In this document: positions 1-8,268 of the stretch, one piece after another
Layout: each line of letters begins with the position of its first letter
Position numbering within the stretch: position 1 is the first letter of the stretch
Assembly: GCF_001426185.1 (NCBI RefSeq)
Contig: NZ_LMRP01000001.1
Span: 631,372 to 695,371 of the forward strand
DNA: 64,000 nucleotides
From: Rhodococcus sp. Leaf247
GTDB lineage: Bacteria; Actinomycetota; Actinomycetes; Mycobacteriales; Mycobacteriaceae
Direction: 5' to 3'
Notes under the pieces: generated by a model
What the model saw: only the letters and a program-made list of their open reading frames with translations
Databases searched by the model: none
Told to the model about the DNA's origin: nothing
Program-made: the position numbers and the translations under genes

Positions 1-1
1 G

Positions 2-985
2 GTGGCCGATCGGGTGGGACGCGTCCGGGCCATGAGCATCTCGATCGTCACCGCCACAGCCCTCGGACTCGTCGTCCCGTTGTCCACCTCGTTGCCGATG
101 CTTCTCGGCGTCAGGTTCGTCGAGGGAGCCGCCCTCGGCGGACTGCCTGCCATCGCGATCGCATACCTCAGCGAGGAAGTGGACCGCCGCCACACCGCGG
201 TCGCCGCGGCCACCTACGTGTCCGGAACGACCATCGGCGGCCTGCTGGGCCGCATCGTCGCCGGTCCGGTGGCCGAGGCGACCAACTGGCGCATCGGCAC
301 GCTCACCGTGTCGATCATCGCGGCACTGGCCGCGGCGACCTTCCTGCGGCTGGCACCCACTCCGCGGCGAGCCCTTCCCGACGGACAGGACGGGCCGGGG
401 CTGCGCGAGAAGATCATGTCGAACCTGCGCGACCCGGGTATGCGCGCCCTGTACGGACAGGCGTTTCTGCTGATGGGCGGATTCGTCACCGTCTACAACT
501 ACCTGGGGTTCCGGCTCGAGGCAGCCCCGTTCGGTCTTCCACAGTCGCTGATCAGCCTGATCTTCGTCGCGTACCTCAGTGGAACAGTGTCCTCCCGTGT
601 CGCAGGACAGCTGGCCGGGCGTTTCGGGCGGAGTGTCGTGCTCGCCGGATCGACCGGCGTCATGATCGCCGGCGTTGCCCTGACCGCCTTCGACGCCTTG
701 GCGATCGTCCTCGTGGGACTGGTGATCTTCACCGTCGGGTTCTTCGCGGCGCACGCCATCGCATCCGGATGGACCGGGCACCGTGCGACCGTCGGCCGGG
801 CGCAGTCCGCCTCGCTGTACAACCTCTTCTACTACGGGGGATCGAGCATCGTCGGGTGGACGGGCGGTGTGATCTTCCAGGCGTTCGGGTGGACCGCGAT
901 GGCCGCCTTCGTCATCTCCCTGGCCGTGCTGGCAGCGCTGTGGTCACTGGTACTGCGAACCCCCCGGCCAGCTCAGAGCCGATAG
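2..985 (+). CDS. MFS transporter, 5'-truncated by the window edge
   Basis: This is the C-terminal part of a major facilitator superfamily carrier, an inner-membrane proton-driven transporter. The first visible residues (ADRVGRVR) match the loop 2-3 MFS motif A (G-x-x-x-D-R-x-G-R-R), so roughly 60 to 90 residues, including the first two helices, lie outside the window. Hydrophobic segments alternate with short basic loops over the remaining 327 residues, as expected for about ten more helices. The substrate cannot be read from the sequence. A pirin gene follows 28 bp downstream on the same strand. Confidence 0.85.
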   Translation: MADRVGRVRAMSISIVTATALGLVVPLSTSLPMLLGVRFVEGAALGGLPAIAIAYLSEEVDRRHTAVAAATYVSGTTIGGLLGRIVAGPVAEATNWRIGTLTVSIIAALAAATFLRLAPTPRRALPDGQDGPGLREKIMSNLRDPGMRALYGQAFLLMGGFVTVYNYLGFRLEAAPFGLPQSLISLIFVAYLSGTVSSRVAGQLAGRFGRSVVLAGSTGVMIAGVALTAFDALAIVLVGLVIFTVGFFAAHAIASGWTGHRATVGRAQSASLYNLFYYGGSSIVGWTGGVIFQAFGWTAMAAFVISLAVLAALWSLVLRTPRPAQSR

Positions 986-1013
986 CCGGCGGGTGGCCGG
1001 TAGCGTTGCCGCG

Positions 1014-1739
1014 ATGAGCGTCGTCGTGATTCCCTCGGCCGAGCGCATCCGGTGGCGCGACGGGTGGCTGGATTCGCGTCAGTCGTTTCCCGTTGCCGGC
1101 AACTACGATCTGGCCGCCAACGCGTTCGGCCTCCTCCTCGTCCACAACGACGACACCGTCGACGCCGGAGAAGGGTTCGACAGTCACCAGCACGCGGACG
1201 TCGAGATCGTCACGTGGGTTCTCGAGGGAGCGCTCGTCCACCGCGATTCGATGGGCAACGAGGGCGTGATCACCGAAGGTCTGGCGCAACGTATGAGTGC
1301 AGGGACGGGAGTCGTGCACTCCGAGCGCAACGCGGCCGGGTACAGCTCGAGGGCTCGCCTGCGGGTGGTCCAGATGTGGTTACCGCCGGATCGCCTCGGA
1401 TTGGAACCGAGCTACGAGGAGTACGCGGCCGGCGAGGATCTGGCGTCGGGACGGCTGATCACCGTCGCATCCGGGATGGAACGCGACCGCGGTGGCACCG
1501 CCGTCGGACTGGGCAACGGCGCTGCGGCGCTGCATGTCTCACGACTCGTGGCGGGAACGCCGGTGCTGCTCCCCCGAGCCCCGTTCGTGCACGTGTTCGT
1601 CTCCCGTGGCACCGTCACCGTCGACGGTGTCGGCACGCTGGACGAGGGCGACGCCCTTCGTGTCACCGACTCCGGTGGACACCGCGTCACCGGTGACGGC
1701 GCAGAGATCCTGGTGTGGGAGATGCACTCTCACGCGTGA
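1014..1739 (+). CDS. Pirin family bicupin protein
   Basis: A 241-residue pirin-like protein: an iron-binding bicupin of the cytoplasm, some members of which have quercetinase activity or act as redox-sensing partners. The N-terminal cupin keeps the four metal ligands of the family, H58 and H60 (in SHQHADVE) and H102 and E104 (in VVHSERN), with the conserved HRDSMGN turn between them. The C-terminal cupin is more diverged. I place the start at the ATG at 1014; a GTG at 993 would add seven residues without a better ribosome site. The last 10 bp overlap the convergent CoA-transferase gene. Confidence 0.88.
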   Translation: MSVVVIPSAERIRWRDGWLDSRQSFPVAGNYDLAANAFGLLLVHNDDTVDAGEGFDSHQHADVEIVTWVLEGALVHRDSMGNEGVITEGLAQRMSAGTGVVHSERNAAGYSSRARLRVVQMWLPPDRLGLEPSYEEYAAGEDLASGRLITVASGMERDRGGTAVGLGNGAAALHVSRLVAGTPVLLPRAPFVHVFVSRGTVTVDGVGTLDEGDALRVTDSGGHRVTGDGAEILVWEMHSHA

Positions 1740-2944
1740 TCGGTGTGCTCGCCGACGCTGTCCAACACCTCGGTTGTGTGCTGCCCCAAGGCGGGCCCCG
1801 GAGGGCGGACACGGCCCGTCCGCTCCCCCAGCACCGGGACGACCCCGGTGAAGAGGACATCGATCGTCTCGTCGTCACCGGTATCGACCGACACCGTCTC
1901 GATCATTCTGCGCGCCACGAACTGCGGATCCACCGAGACGTCGGCCGCGGTGTTGATGGCCCCACACGGCACGTCAGCGGCGCCGAGCAGTCGGAGCGCG
2001 TCGTCGCGTGTCCTGGTAGCGGTCCATTCCCCGATGGCGTCGTCGATCTCGTCTCGACGCGCCCAGCGCCCCGGTCCCGTTGCGAGCTCCTCGTCGGACG
2101 CCAGATCCGGTCGGTCGATGGCGAGCATGTAGCGCGTGAAGATCGCATCACCGTTGCCGGCCACGACGATCGAGAGGCCGTCGGAACACACGTAGGCGTT
2201 GGACGGCGCGATCCCCTCCATCCGGCCTCCGAGCCTGGTCCTCTCGACGCCGTAGGCGGAATAGTCCGGGACGAGCGACTCGAGCATCGACAGCATGGAC
2301 TCGCCGAGCGCGACGTCGACGGTCCGAGATCCCGTCTGCGGACCGCTGCTGAGCCCTCGCCGGTACAACTCCATGACCGCACCGAACGCGGCGTACAGGC
2401 CGGCGATGGTGTCGCCGATGGACACGCCCACTCGCACGGGCGGCCTGTCCGGATCGCCGACCAGTTCCCGGAATCCGCTGTGCGCCTCCGATACTGCGGC
2501 AAATCCCGGGCGGGCGGACAACGGTCCGCTCTGTCCGTACGCGGAGACTCGGACGAGGATGATCCCCGGCCTCGTCGCCTCGAGGACGTCCGGACCGATG
2601 CCCCACTTCTCGAGCGTTCCGGGGCGGAAGTTCTCGACGACGATGTCGCACGACGCCGCGATACGGAGAACGTCCCGGCGCCCCTCCTCGGTGCGCAGAT
2701 CCAGCACCACCGATTTCTTGCCGCGGTTGAGGGTGTGGAACAACATCGACGTATCACCCTTGTAGAGACGCCAGGAGCGGGTTTCGTCCCCTGTCCCGGG
2801 TCGTTCGATCTTGATCACCTCGGCCCCGAAGTCGGCGAGCAGCCGTGACGCGGTCGGGCCGGCGATGTAATTGCCCAGCTCCAGAACTCGCACCTCCGAC
2901 AGCGGAAGATCGGGGTGTGTGTCCGGTGTGGATCCCTCGGTCAT
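1730..2944 (-). CDS. Class III (CaiB/BaiF-type) CoA-transferase
   Basis: A 404-residue family III CoA-transferase that would move CoA between a carboxylic acid and an acyl-CoA in the cytoplasm. Visible family hallmarks are the N-terminal VLELGNYIAGP segment, the LADFGAEVIKIE motif, a conserved aspartate region (VVLDLRTEEGR) and the ENFRPG turn. Length and domain order are usual for the family (formyl-CoA transferase, CaiB, BaiF, alpha-methylacyl-CoA racemase relatives), but the acid substrate cannot be deduced. It is a single gene, convergent with the pirin gene and divergent from the DUF1275 gene. Confidence 0.9.
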   Translation of the reverse strand: MTEGSTPDTHPDLPLSEVRVLELGNYIAGPTASRLLADFGAEVIKIERPGTGDETRSWRLYKGDTSMLFHTLNRGKKSVVLDLRTEEGRRDVLRIAASCDIVVENFRPGTLEKWGIGPDVLEATRPGIILVRVSAYGQSGPLSARPGFAAVSEAHSGFRELVGDPDRPPVRVGVSIGDTIAGLYAAFGAVMELYRRGLSSGPQTGSRTVDVALGESMLSMLESLVPDYSAYGVERTRLGGRMEGIAPSNAYVCSDGLSIVVAGNGDAIFTRYMLAIDRPDLASDEELATGPGRWARRDEIDDAIGEWTATRTRDDALRLLGAADVPCGAINTAADVSVDPQFVARRMIETVSVDTGDDETIDVLFTGVVPVLGERTGRVRPPGPALGQHTTEVLDSVGEHTDHA

Positions 2945-3121
2945 GACCGTCCTTTTCGATGCTCGTCCGTGCCGATCGTACGATTCTGTCGGACGTTGTG
3001 ACCGTTACCGAGGAAACAGGAGATATCGGTCGTCTACATACGGTGGAGGCGCTCTCAACCCGAGAGGCAGTGACAATCGCCATGACGACGTGAGCCGGTA
3101 CTCGCTCTACCGTCGGAATTC

Positions 3122-3802
3122 ATGAATGCCATCGCGGACAAGGAAGCTCGGTTGTCCTGGGTGCTTGCCGGCCTGGCCGGTCTGGTGGGTGCCGCAGCCT
3201 TCACCAACACGGCCGGCTACTTCGTTACCTTCATGACAGGCAACTCCGAACGTGCGGCGCTCGGGTTCTTCCGCGGGCAGAACGCCATGGCGGGGGCGGC
3301 GATCGCGTTGATCGTCACCTTCGTCGCGGGCGTCGTCGTCGCGTCGATCTGCCGCCGACGGCTGTGGAGCGACCACCCGCACGGCGCCACCGTTCTGACG
3401 AGCGTGTTCCTGGCCATCGCCAGCGTCGTGGACGTCATCGAGAGCGGAATCGCCGCATCCCGCGTCGAGTTCCTGCCCATCCTGTTCGTGTCCTTCGCGA
3501 TGGGCGCGCTCAACACCTCGTTCAGCAAGAACGGCGAGGTCGTCATCCCGCTCAGCTATGTCACCGGCACGCTGGTCAAGATGGGCCAGGGCATCGAGCG
3601 GCACATGGCGGGCGGTTCCGCCTCCGACTGGCTGGGCTACGCCCTTCTGTATGCGTCGTTCGTCGGTGGTGCGGTGCTCGGAGGCATCATCAGCCTGGCC
3701 ATCACGGGACCGCAGATCCTCATCGTGGCGACGGCGGTCTGCATCGTCACCACGTTCTACACCTACCGCCAGAGCGACGAGGAGACCCCGATCCTCGGGT
3801 GA
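3122..3802 (+). CDS. DUF1275 (YoaK family) membrane protein
   Basis: A 226-residue integral membrane protein of the DUF1275/YoaK family, whose function is not established. It has about six hydrophobic segments. The typical N-terminal signature is present: a helix rich in Gly/Ala followed by FVTFMTGNSER, and later MGALNTSFSKNGEVVIPLSYVTGTLVKMG, the most conserved part of the family. The next gene begins 19 bp downstream on the same strand, so the two may be cotranscribed. Confidence 0.88.
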   Translation: MNAIADKEARLSWVLAGLAGLVGAAAFTNTAGYFVTFMTGNSERAALGFFRGQNAMAGAAIALIVTFVAGVVVASICRRRLWSDHPHGATVLTSVFLAIASVVDVIESGIAASRVEFLPILFVSFAMGALNTSFSKNGEVVIPLSYVTGTLVKMGQGIERHMAGGSASDWLGYALLYASFVGGAVLGGIISLAITGPQILIVATAVCIVTTFYTYRQSDEETPILG

Positions 3803-3821
3803 CACCGGTACCCTGACGGCC

Positions 3822-4622
3822 ATGGCTTCCCTCGATCACGGCGACCCGGGTGACGCTCCCTCGATGCCGGAACCTTCTGCGCCGGTCACCGAGCCACGAC
3901 GTCCCAGCGCCGCGGAGGAAGCCCGCACCGTGGCAGCGTCGACGAACACCGCGACGCTCGCGAGCCTGTCGTCCGACGGTCACCCGTGGGCGTCCTTCGT
4001 CACGTACGGACTGGTCGGGGGTGATCCGGTTCTGTGCGTGTCCCATATGGCCGAGCACGGGCGGAATCTCGCCGCGGATCAGCGGGTCAGCCTGTCCGTC
4101 GTAGCTCCCGGTGAGAACGAGGATCCGCTGGCCAGCGGGCGCATCACCCTCGCCGGCATGGTCTTCAGGCCCACGGGAGAGGACGCTGCGGTCGCGCGGG
4201 ACGCTCATCTCGCCGCCGTGCCCGCCGCGAAGTATTACATCGACTACAGCGATTTCACGGTGTGGCATATGCGAGTGGACCGGGTCCGCTGGGTCGGCGG
4301 ATACGGCCGCATGGATTCTGCGACCGCACAGGACTACGCGCAGGCGTCGCCGGATCCGGTGCGGCCGGGGTCTGCCTACGCCGTGGACCATCTCAATGCG
4401 GACCACGCCGACGCACTCCGCGAGATGACCGCGGCATTCGGCGGATACCCGGACGCTGTCTCGGCGACGTGCACGGGGGCCGATCGGTACGGGCTCGACA
4501 TCGCCGTCACCACACCGAACGGCGTCGCCTACACGCGAGTCGGCTACCTCTCCCCCATCTCGTCGATCGACGAACTGCGCTCGGCAACAGTCGAACTGAC
4601 GAAGAACGCCCGCCGCTCCTGA
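3822..4622 (+). CDS. HugZ-like pyridoxamine 5'-phosphate oxidase-fold protein with DUF2470
   Basis: A 266-residue cytoplasmic protein with a split beta-barrel flavin/heme-binding fold (residues about 25-165; TNTATLASLSSDGHPWASFVTYG is the usual first strand pair) and a C-terminal DUF2470 domain (about 185-260) with the VDHLNADHADAL motif. This domain pair is that of the HugZ group, which includes heme-degrading enzymes, but many actinobacterial members are uncharacterised. I chose the ATG at 3822 because upstream codons overlap the preceding gene. A strong inverted repeat overlaps its stop codon. Confidence 0.82.
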   Translation: MASLDHGDPGDAPSMPEPSAPVTEPRRPSAAEEARTVAASTNTATLASLSSDGHPWASFVTYGLVGGDPVLCVSHMAEHGRNLAADQRVSLSVVAPGENEDPLASGRITLAGMVFRPTGEDAAVARDAHLAAVPAAKYYIDYSDFTVWHMRVDRVRWVGGYGRMDSATAQDYAQASPDPVRPGSAYAVDHLNADHADALREMTAAFGGYPDAVSATCTGADRYGLDIAVTTPNGVAYTRVGYLSPISSIDELRSATVELTKNARRS

Positions 4623-4638
4623 CAGGAGCGACGGGCGT
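4606..4638. terminator. Bidirectional hairpin between convergent genes
   Basis: Two 15-base arms (4606-4620 and 4624-4638) are complementary with a single mismatch and a 3-base loop. The structure overlaps the stop codon of the HugZ-like gene and ends 17 bp before the msrA stop on the other strand. There is no T-tract, which is common for actinobacterial terminators. Confidence 0.75.
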
Positions 4639-4655
4639 CGGACGGTTGTCGCGTA

Positions 4656-5204
4656 TCAGCTCACAGCGTCGGCGTTACGACGCGGGAGCTTCCAGTCGGG
4701 GCGTACCCAATGGCACGTGTAACCGTTGGGGATGCGCTGCAGGTAGTCCTGGTGCTCCGGCTCGGCCTCCCAGAAGTCGCCTGCGGCAGTCACCTCGGTG
4801 ACGACCTTGCCCGGCCAGATTCCCGACGCGTCGACATCGGCGATGGTGTCCAGCGCGACGTTCTTCTGCTCGTCGGACGTGTAGAAGATCGCCGAGCGGT
4901 AGCTGACTCCGCGGTCGTTGCCCTGACGGTTCTTCGTCGACGGATCGTGGATCTGGAAGAAGAACTCGAGCACGTTGCGGAACGAGGTACGCGAGGGGTC
5001 GAAGACGATCTCGACGGCTTCCGCGTGCGTACCGTGATTGCGATACGTGGCGTTGGGGACGTCGCCACCCGAATAGCCGACGCGTGTGGACAGAACGCCC
5101 GGCTGCTTGCGGATCAGTTCTTCGACACCCCAGAAGCAACCGCCCGCCAGGATCGCCGTCTCGGTGGCCGTAGGTGCAGTGCCCGAAGCGTGGTTCTCCG
5201 ACAT
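4656..5204 (-). CDS. msrA: Peptide-methionine (S)-S-oxide reductase MsrA
   Basis: A 182-residue MsrA that reduces methionine-S-sulfoxide in proteins or free, repairing oxidative damage in the cytoplasm. The catalytic cysteine is C23 in the signature GGCFWGVEE, followed by the expected [15 protein letters not shown] and EHQDYL motifs. The frame stays open upstream to 5261, but AAGGAG lies 7 bases before the ATG at 5204, which decides the start. The gene converges on the HugZ-like gene across a hairpin terminator. Confidence 0.95.
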   Translation of the reverse strand: MSENHASGTAPTATETAILAGGCFWGVEELIRKQPGVLSTRVGYSGGDVPNATYRNHGTHAEAVEIVFDPSRTSFRNVLEFFFQIHDPSTKNRQGNDRGVSYRSAIFYTSDEQKNVALDTIADVDASGIWPGKVVTEVTAAGDFWEAEPEHQDYLQRIPNGYTCHWVRPDWKLPRRNADAVS

Positions 5205-5295
5205 CTCTGTCTCCTTACATGAGCATGGCTCGACCTCGATCGGTCGCGTCCTCACCGACAACGCACCCGAGCCCTACATTGTTCCGACCCCGAGG

Positions 5296-6069
5296 TCAGG
5301 CGGCCCCGTCCGAGACGGACAGTGTCGGGTGCGAGTCCTCGATCAACGTCAGCGCCACTTCGCGCAGAGGTGTGTTCTCGGACTGGGAGATCTGCGCGAG
5401 CATGGTGAAAGCCTGGACGGCATCGACGTCGAACCGTTCCATCAGGATTCCCTTGGCCTGACCGATGACGTCTCGGCTGGCCAGGCCGTCGCGGAAGTTC
5501 TCGTCGTCACGTGCGCTCAGCAGTGCCACCGCACCGTGTGCGGCGAGGGCGGCACCGACGATCTGCTGGTCCGGACCGAACGTGTCACCGGCCCTGCTGA
5601 ACAGCAGGAGGACGCCGAGGTCCTTGGACGTCGAGTCGATGTAGAGCCGGAACGCCGCCATACTCTCCACACCCCGCTCGTGGGCTGCGGCAGCGAAGGA
5701 GGGCCAGCGCCGCTCGTCACGCAGATTCTCCGCAATGACGGTGTCGACCTGCCAGATCTCGTTCTCGGTCGGGCCCTCGCCCAGCTCGTACTGCACTTTG
5801 CACAGGTCCGCCGCGACATCGTCCGTCCGCGCATGGATCTTGCGGCGGGACCCGTTCATGACGGTGACGCAGGCATGGTCGACGCCGGGCATCAGGTGTT
5901 TGGCCGACTGCACCAGGGCTGCCAACGTCTCGTCCACGGACCGACGAGTGCCGCGCAACGTTCGCGCCATGTCGGCGAGGTCGCTCACCGGCACCGATCC
6001 GGTTCGTTCGCCATCCGTCGTCCCGACGACTCGCGCCAGTTCGATCCCATCGCTGGGCGGCAGGGTCAT
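5296..6069 (-). CDS. GAF-ANTAR regulatory protein
   Basis: A 257-residue protein with a GAF sensor domain (about 40-180) and a C-terminal ANTAR domain (about 190-245; RDVIGQAKGILMERF). ANTAR domains bind RNA hairpins and cause antitermination; in actinobacteria GAF-ANTAR proteins are common and their signals mostly unknown. The start is set at the ATG at 6069, preceded by GTGGAG; the longer open frame to 6402 overlaps the 3' part of the HxlR gene and has no recognisable domain. It is the first of two ANTAR-containing genes in this window. Confidence 0.88.
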   Translation of the reverse strand: MTLPPSDGIELARVVGTTDGERTGSVPVSDLADMARTLRGTRRSVDETLAALVQSAKHLMPGVDHACVTVMNGSRRKIHARTDDVAADLCKVQYELGEGPTENEIWQVDTVIAENLRDERRWPSFAAAAHERGVESMAAFRLYIDSTSKDLGVLLLFSRAGDTFGPDQQIVGAALAAHGAVALLSARDDENFRDGLASRDVIGQAKGILMERFDVDAVQAFTMLAQISQSENTPLREVALTLIEDSHPTLSVSDGAA

Positions 6070-6178
6070 GCGTGCTCCACTCTCGTTCCACCGCGCCGGG
6101 GTGAGGGCACGGACGTACAGACACTGTTCCGATGCAGCGTAATGGCGTCGCAAAAGTGCCCGTCCACGGGCGCCCTGC

Positions 6179-6694
6179 TCATCTGATCGGATCCACCAGC
6201 CGCTTGGTGTCGCGCAGGGCTCGCGACACGGCGCCCGGCCTGGGCGAACCGGACATTCCCGGACCCGGGTGCATCTCGACGGCAGACGCCGCCGGCACGA
6301 CATCGCAGACGGAGCACCGGCCGTGGCCGTCCAGTCGAGTGCCGCACGCCGCGTGCCGGAACAGCCGACGCGGTCCGCCGGGCGCGGGAGCGACTCGCTC
6401 ACCCCACTCGGTGAGGGCGTGCAGCACCGGCCACAACCCGACGAGCGCGTCCGTCGGCGCGTATTCCTCGCGCCCTCCGACGGGTTCCCGCTGCAGCAGT
6501 CCGTTGTCCACCAACATGGAGAGCCGCTGTGTCAGGACGGCTTTGGACATCGACAGATGGTGCTCGAAGTCGGAGAACCGGCGGACGCCGAAGAGCGAAT
6601 CCCGCACGATCAGCAATGTCCATCGCTCACCGACGATCTCGAGTGCTCGCGCCAACGAGCAGTCCTGCTCCGCATAGCCCTGACCGATCGCCAT
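6179..6694 (-). CDS. HxlR family transcriptional regulator
   Basis: A 171-residue winged-helix regulator. Residues about 10-105 match HxlR: CSLARALEIVGERWTLLIVRD, then the recognition region RRFSDFEHHLSMSKAVLTQRL. The C-terminal 60 residues hold a Cys pair motif (C-x8-C-x2-C type around 'ACGTRLDGHGRCSVC') that could bind zinc, seen in a subgroup of this family. The gene is divergent from an MFS exporter 80 bp away, and that gap has two operator-like palindromes, so it probably controls the exporter and itself. Confidence 0.88.
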   Translation of the reverse strand: MAIGQGYAEQDCSLARALEIVGERWTLLIVRDSLFGVRRFSDFEHHLSMSKAVLTQRLSMLVDNGLLQREPVGGREEYAPTDALVGLWPVLHALTEWGERVAPAPGGPRRLFRHAACGTRLDGHGRCSVCDVVPAASAVEMHPGPGMSGSPRPGAVSRALRDTKRLVDPIR

Positions 6695-6713
6695 GCGGCG
6701 AGCGTACCCGTCC

Positions 6714-6730
6714 GGTCTGTTGACCGAACC
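6714..6730. promoter_or_regulatory. Imperfect second copy of the HxlR-type operator
   Basis: The 17 bases GGTCTGTTGACCGAACC match the perfect palindrome at 6746-6762 at 13 of 17 positions. Centre-to-centre distance is 32 bp, about three helical turns. It sits next to the HxlR start codon. Confidence 0.5.
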
Positions 6731-6744
6731 ATGTCGCCGGGCTA

Positions 6745-6763
6745 CGGTTCGGTCACCGAACCG
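6745..6763. promoter_or_regulatory. 19-bp palindromic operator between hxlR-type gene and MFS exporter
   Basis: CGGTTCGGTCACCGAACCG is a perfect inverted repeat of two 9-base arms around one central base. It lies 11 bp before the exporter start. Position and symmetry fit the binding site of the divergent HxlR protein; this link is inferred. Confidence 0.65.
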
Positions 6764-6774
6764 AAGGATCGTCG

Positions 6775-8145
6775 ATGACCGTGCGTACCGCTCCCCCACT
6801 CGCCCGACCGCTCCCCGTGGCGGCAGCGGGAACGTTGCTGTCCCTGGCCGCCTTCACCTACCCGTTGGCGACGATCGGGAGCACCGCGATCTCACTGGAC
6901 AGCGACGCGGCCGGACGGACGTGGATTCTCAGTTCGATGAGCATCGGTCTGAGTGCGGCACTGCTGGTGTCCGGCGCCCTGGCCGACGACGTGGGCCGCC
7001 GACGGACCTTCGCCCTCGGTCTCGTGCTCCTCGCGGCGGCCTCCGCAGTGTGCGCCGTGGCGCCCTCGACCCTGGTGTTCGTCCTGGCCAGGGTCGTCCA
7101 GGGTGTCGGTGCGGGTGCCGTCGTCGCGTCCAGCCTCGGAGTCATCGCCCACGCCTTCGAACCCGGGCCGCTCCGTGCCCGCGCCGGCGGCATCTGGGGA
7201 GCGAGCGTCGGCGCCGGAATCACCCTCGGACCCTTGATCTCCGCCTCGTTCGACCGTCTCGGATCCTGGCGTGGCGCGTACTGGGTCCTGACCGCCGCGA
7301 CCCTCGTCCTCGCAGTCCTGGCGACCAGGTACGTCACCGAATCTCGCACGGAGACACCGCGAGGACTCGACATCATCGGCGCCGTCGCCCTGTCCGGCGG
7401 ACTGTCGGCACTTCTCGCCGCGCTCGTCGAAGGGCGTGGCGGTTGGTCGAGGCCCGTCCCCCTCGTCCTGGCAGCGGTGGCGGCCGTCCTGATCGTCGGA
7501 TTCGTTCTGCACGAGCGTCGCTCGTCGTCGGCGATGCTGGATCTGGCGCTGTTCCGCCAACCCGCCTTCATCGCGGCCACCGTCGCAGCTCTCACCACCG
7601 GTGTCGGAGTCATCGCCCTGATGTCGTACATGGCAGGGTTCGTCGGCGCCGCGTTCGGCCTCGACGCGCTGGACAGCGCGCTGCTGCTGTTCGCGTGGGC
7701 GGCCACCAGCGTCGTCACCGCCCTTCTCGCACGCCACATTCCGGCGGCCGTGTCGGGACGGACCCAGCTCGCCGTCGGCCTGCTCGGCGTGGCGATCGGG
7801 GTCTCGCTGTTCCTCGGACTGTCCGAGTCGTCGTCGCCTCTCCGCCTCGTTCCCGGTCTGATCATCGCGGGCGCGTTCACCGGAATCGTCAACGCAGCCC
7901 TGGGACGCGAATCCGTGGCCAGCGTCCCGCCCGGTCGCGCGGCCATGGGAAGCGGCGCCAACAACACCGCCCGCTACCTCGGATCCGCGATCGGGGTCAC
8001 CGTGGTGTCCGTCGTGGTCCTCTCGGCCGGCACCGCACCGGGCGCTGCCTTCCACGGGTGGAATCAGGCGGTGGCGGTCGTCGTGGGCGTCACGGTCCTC
8101 GGGGCGCTGGTGGTGGCGGTCGCCCGCCCGCGGTCCGCGGCCTGA
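6775..8145 (+). CDS. MFS transporter, DHA2-type multidrug exporter
   Basis: A 456-residue inner-membrane MFS protein, probably a drug or metabolite/H+ antiporter. It shows MFS motif A in GALADDVGRRRTF (about 66-78), the exporter motif C region (GASVGAGITLGPLI, about 142-155), and enough hydrophobic stretches for about 14 helices. The divergent HxlR regulator and the operator palindrome just upstream suggest ligand-induced expression. The substrate is unknown. Confidence 0.87.
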   Translation: MTVRTAPPLARPLPVAAAGTLLSLAAFTYPLATIGSTAISLDSDAAGRTWILSSMSIGLSAALLVSGALADDVGRRRTFALGLVLLAAASAVCAVAPSTLVFVLARVVQGVGAGAVVASSLGVIAHAFEPGPLRARAGGIWGASVGAGITLGPLISASFDRLGSWRGAYWVLTAATLVLAVLATRYVTESRTETPRGLDIIGAVALSGGLSALLAALVEGRGGWSRPVPLVLAAVAAVLIVGFVLHERRSSSAMLDLALFRQPAFIAATVAALTTGVGVIALMSYMAGFVGAAFGLDALDSALLLFAWAATSVVTALLARHIPAAVSGRTQLAVGLLGVAIGVSLFLGLSESSSPLRLVPGLIIAGAFTGIVNAALGRESVASVPPGRAAMGSGANNTARYLGSAIGVTVVSVVVLSAGTAPGAAFHGWNQAVAVVVGVTVLGALVVAVARPRSAA

Positions 8146-8268
8146 CGCAAATACGCGCCTTTCGGCCTCAGAACGAGGTTCGTACGGCCGCCTCGACGCA
8201 CGCACACGCAGTGGCCTCGGTCTGCTCGAACAACCACTGTCGAACCGTGCGCACTACGTATTCCCGGG

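Noticed and set aside
6070..6402. Extension of the GAF-ANTAR frame upstream
   Set aside because: It overlaps the HxlR coding region on the same strand in another frame, lacks domain similarity, and the ATG at 6069 has a ribosome site.
8146..8268. Terminator between the MFS exporter and the ABC ATPase
   Set aside because: Only short, broken complementarities were found; no convincing hairpin.
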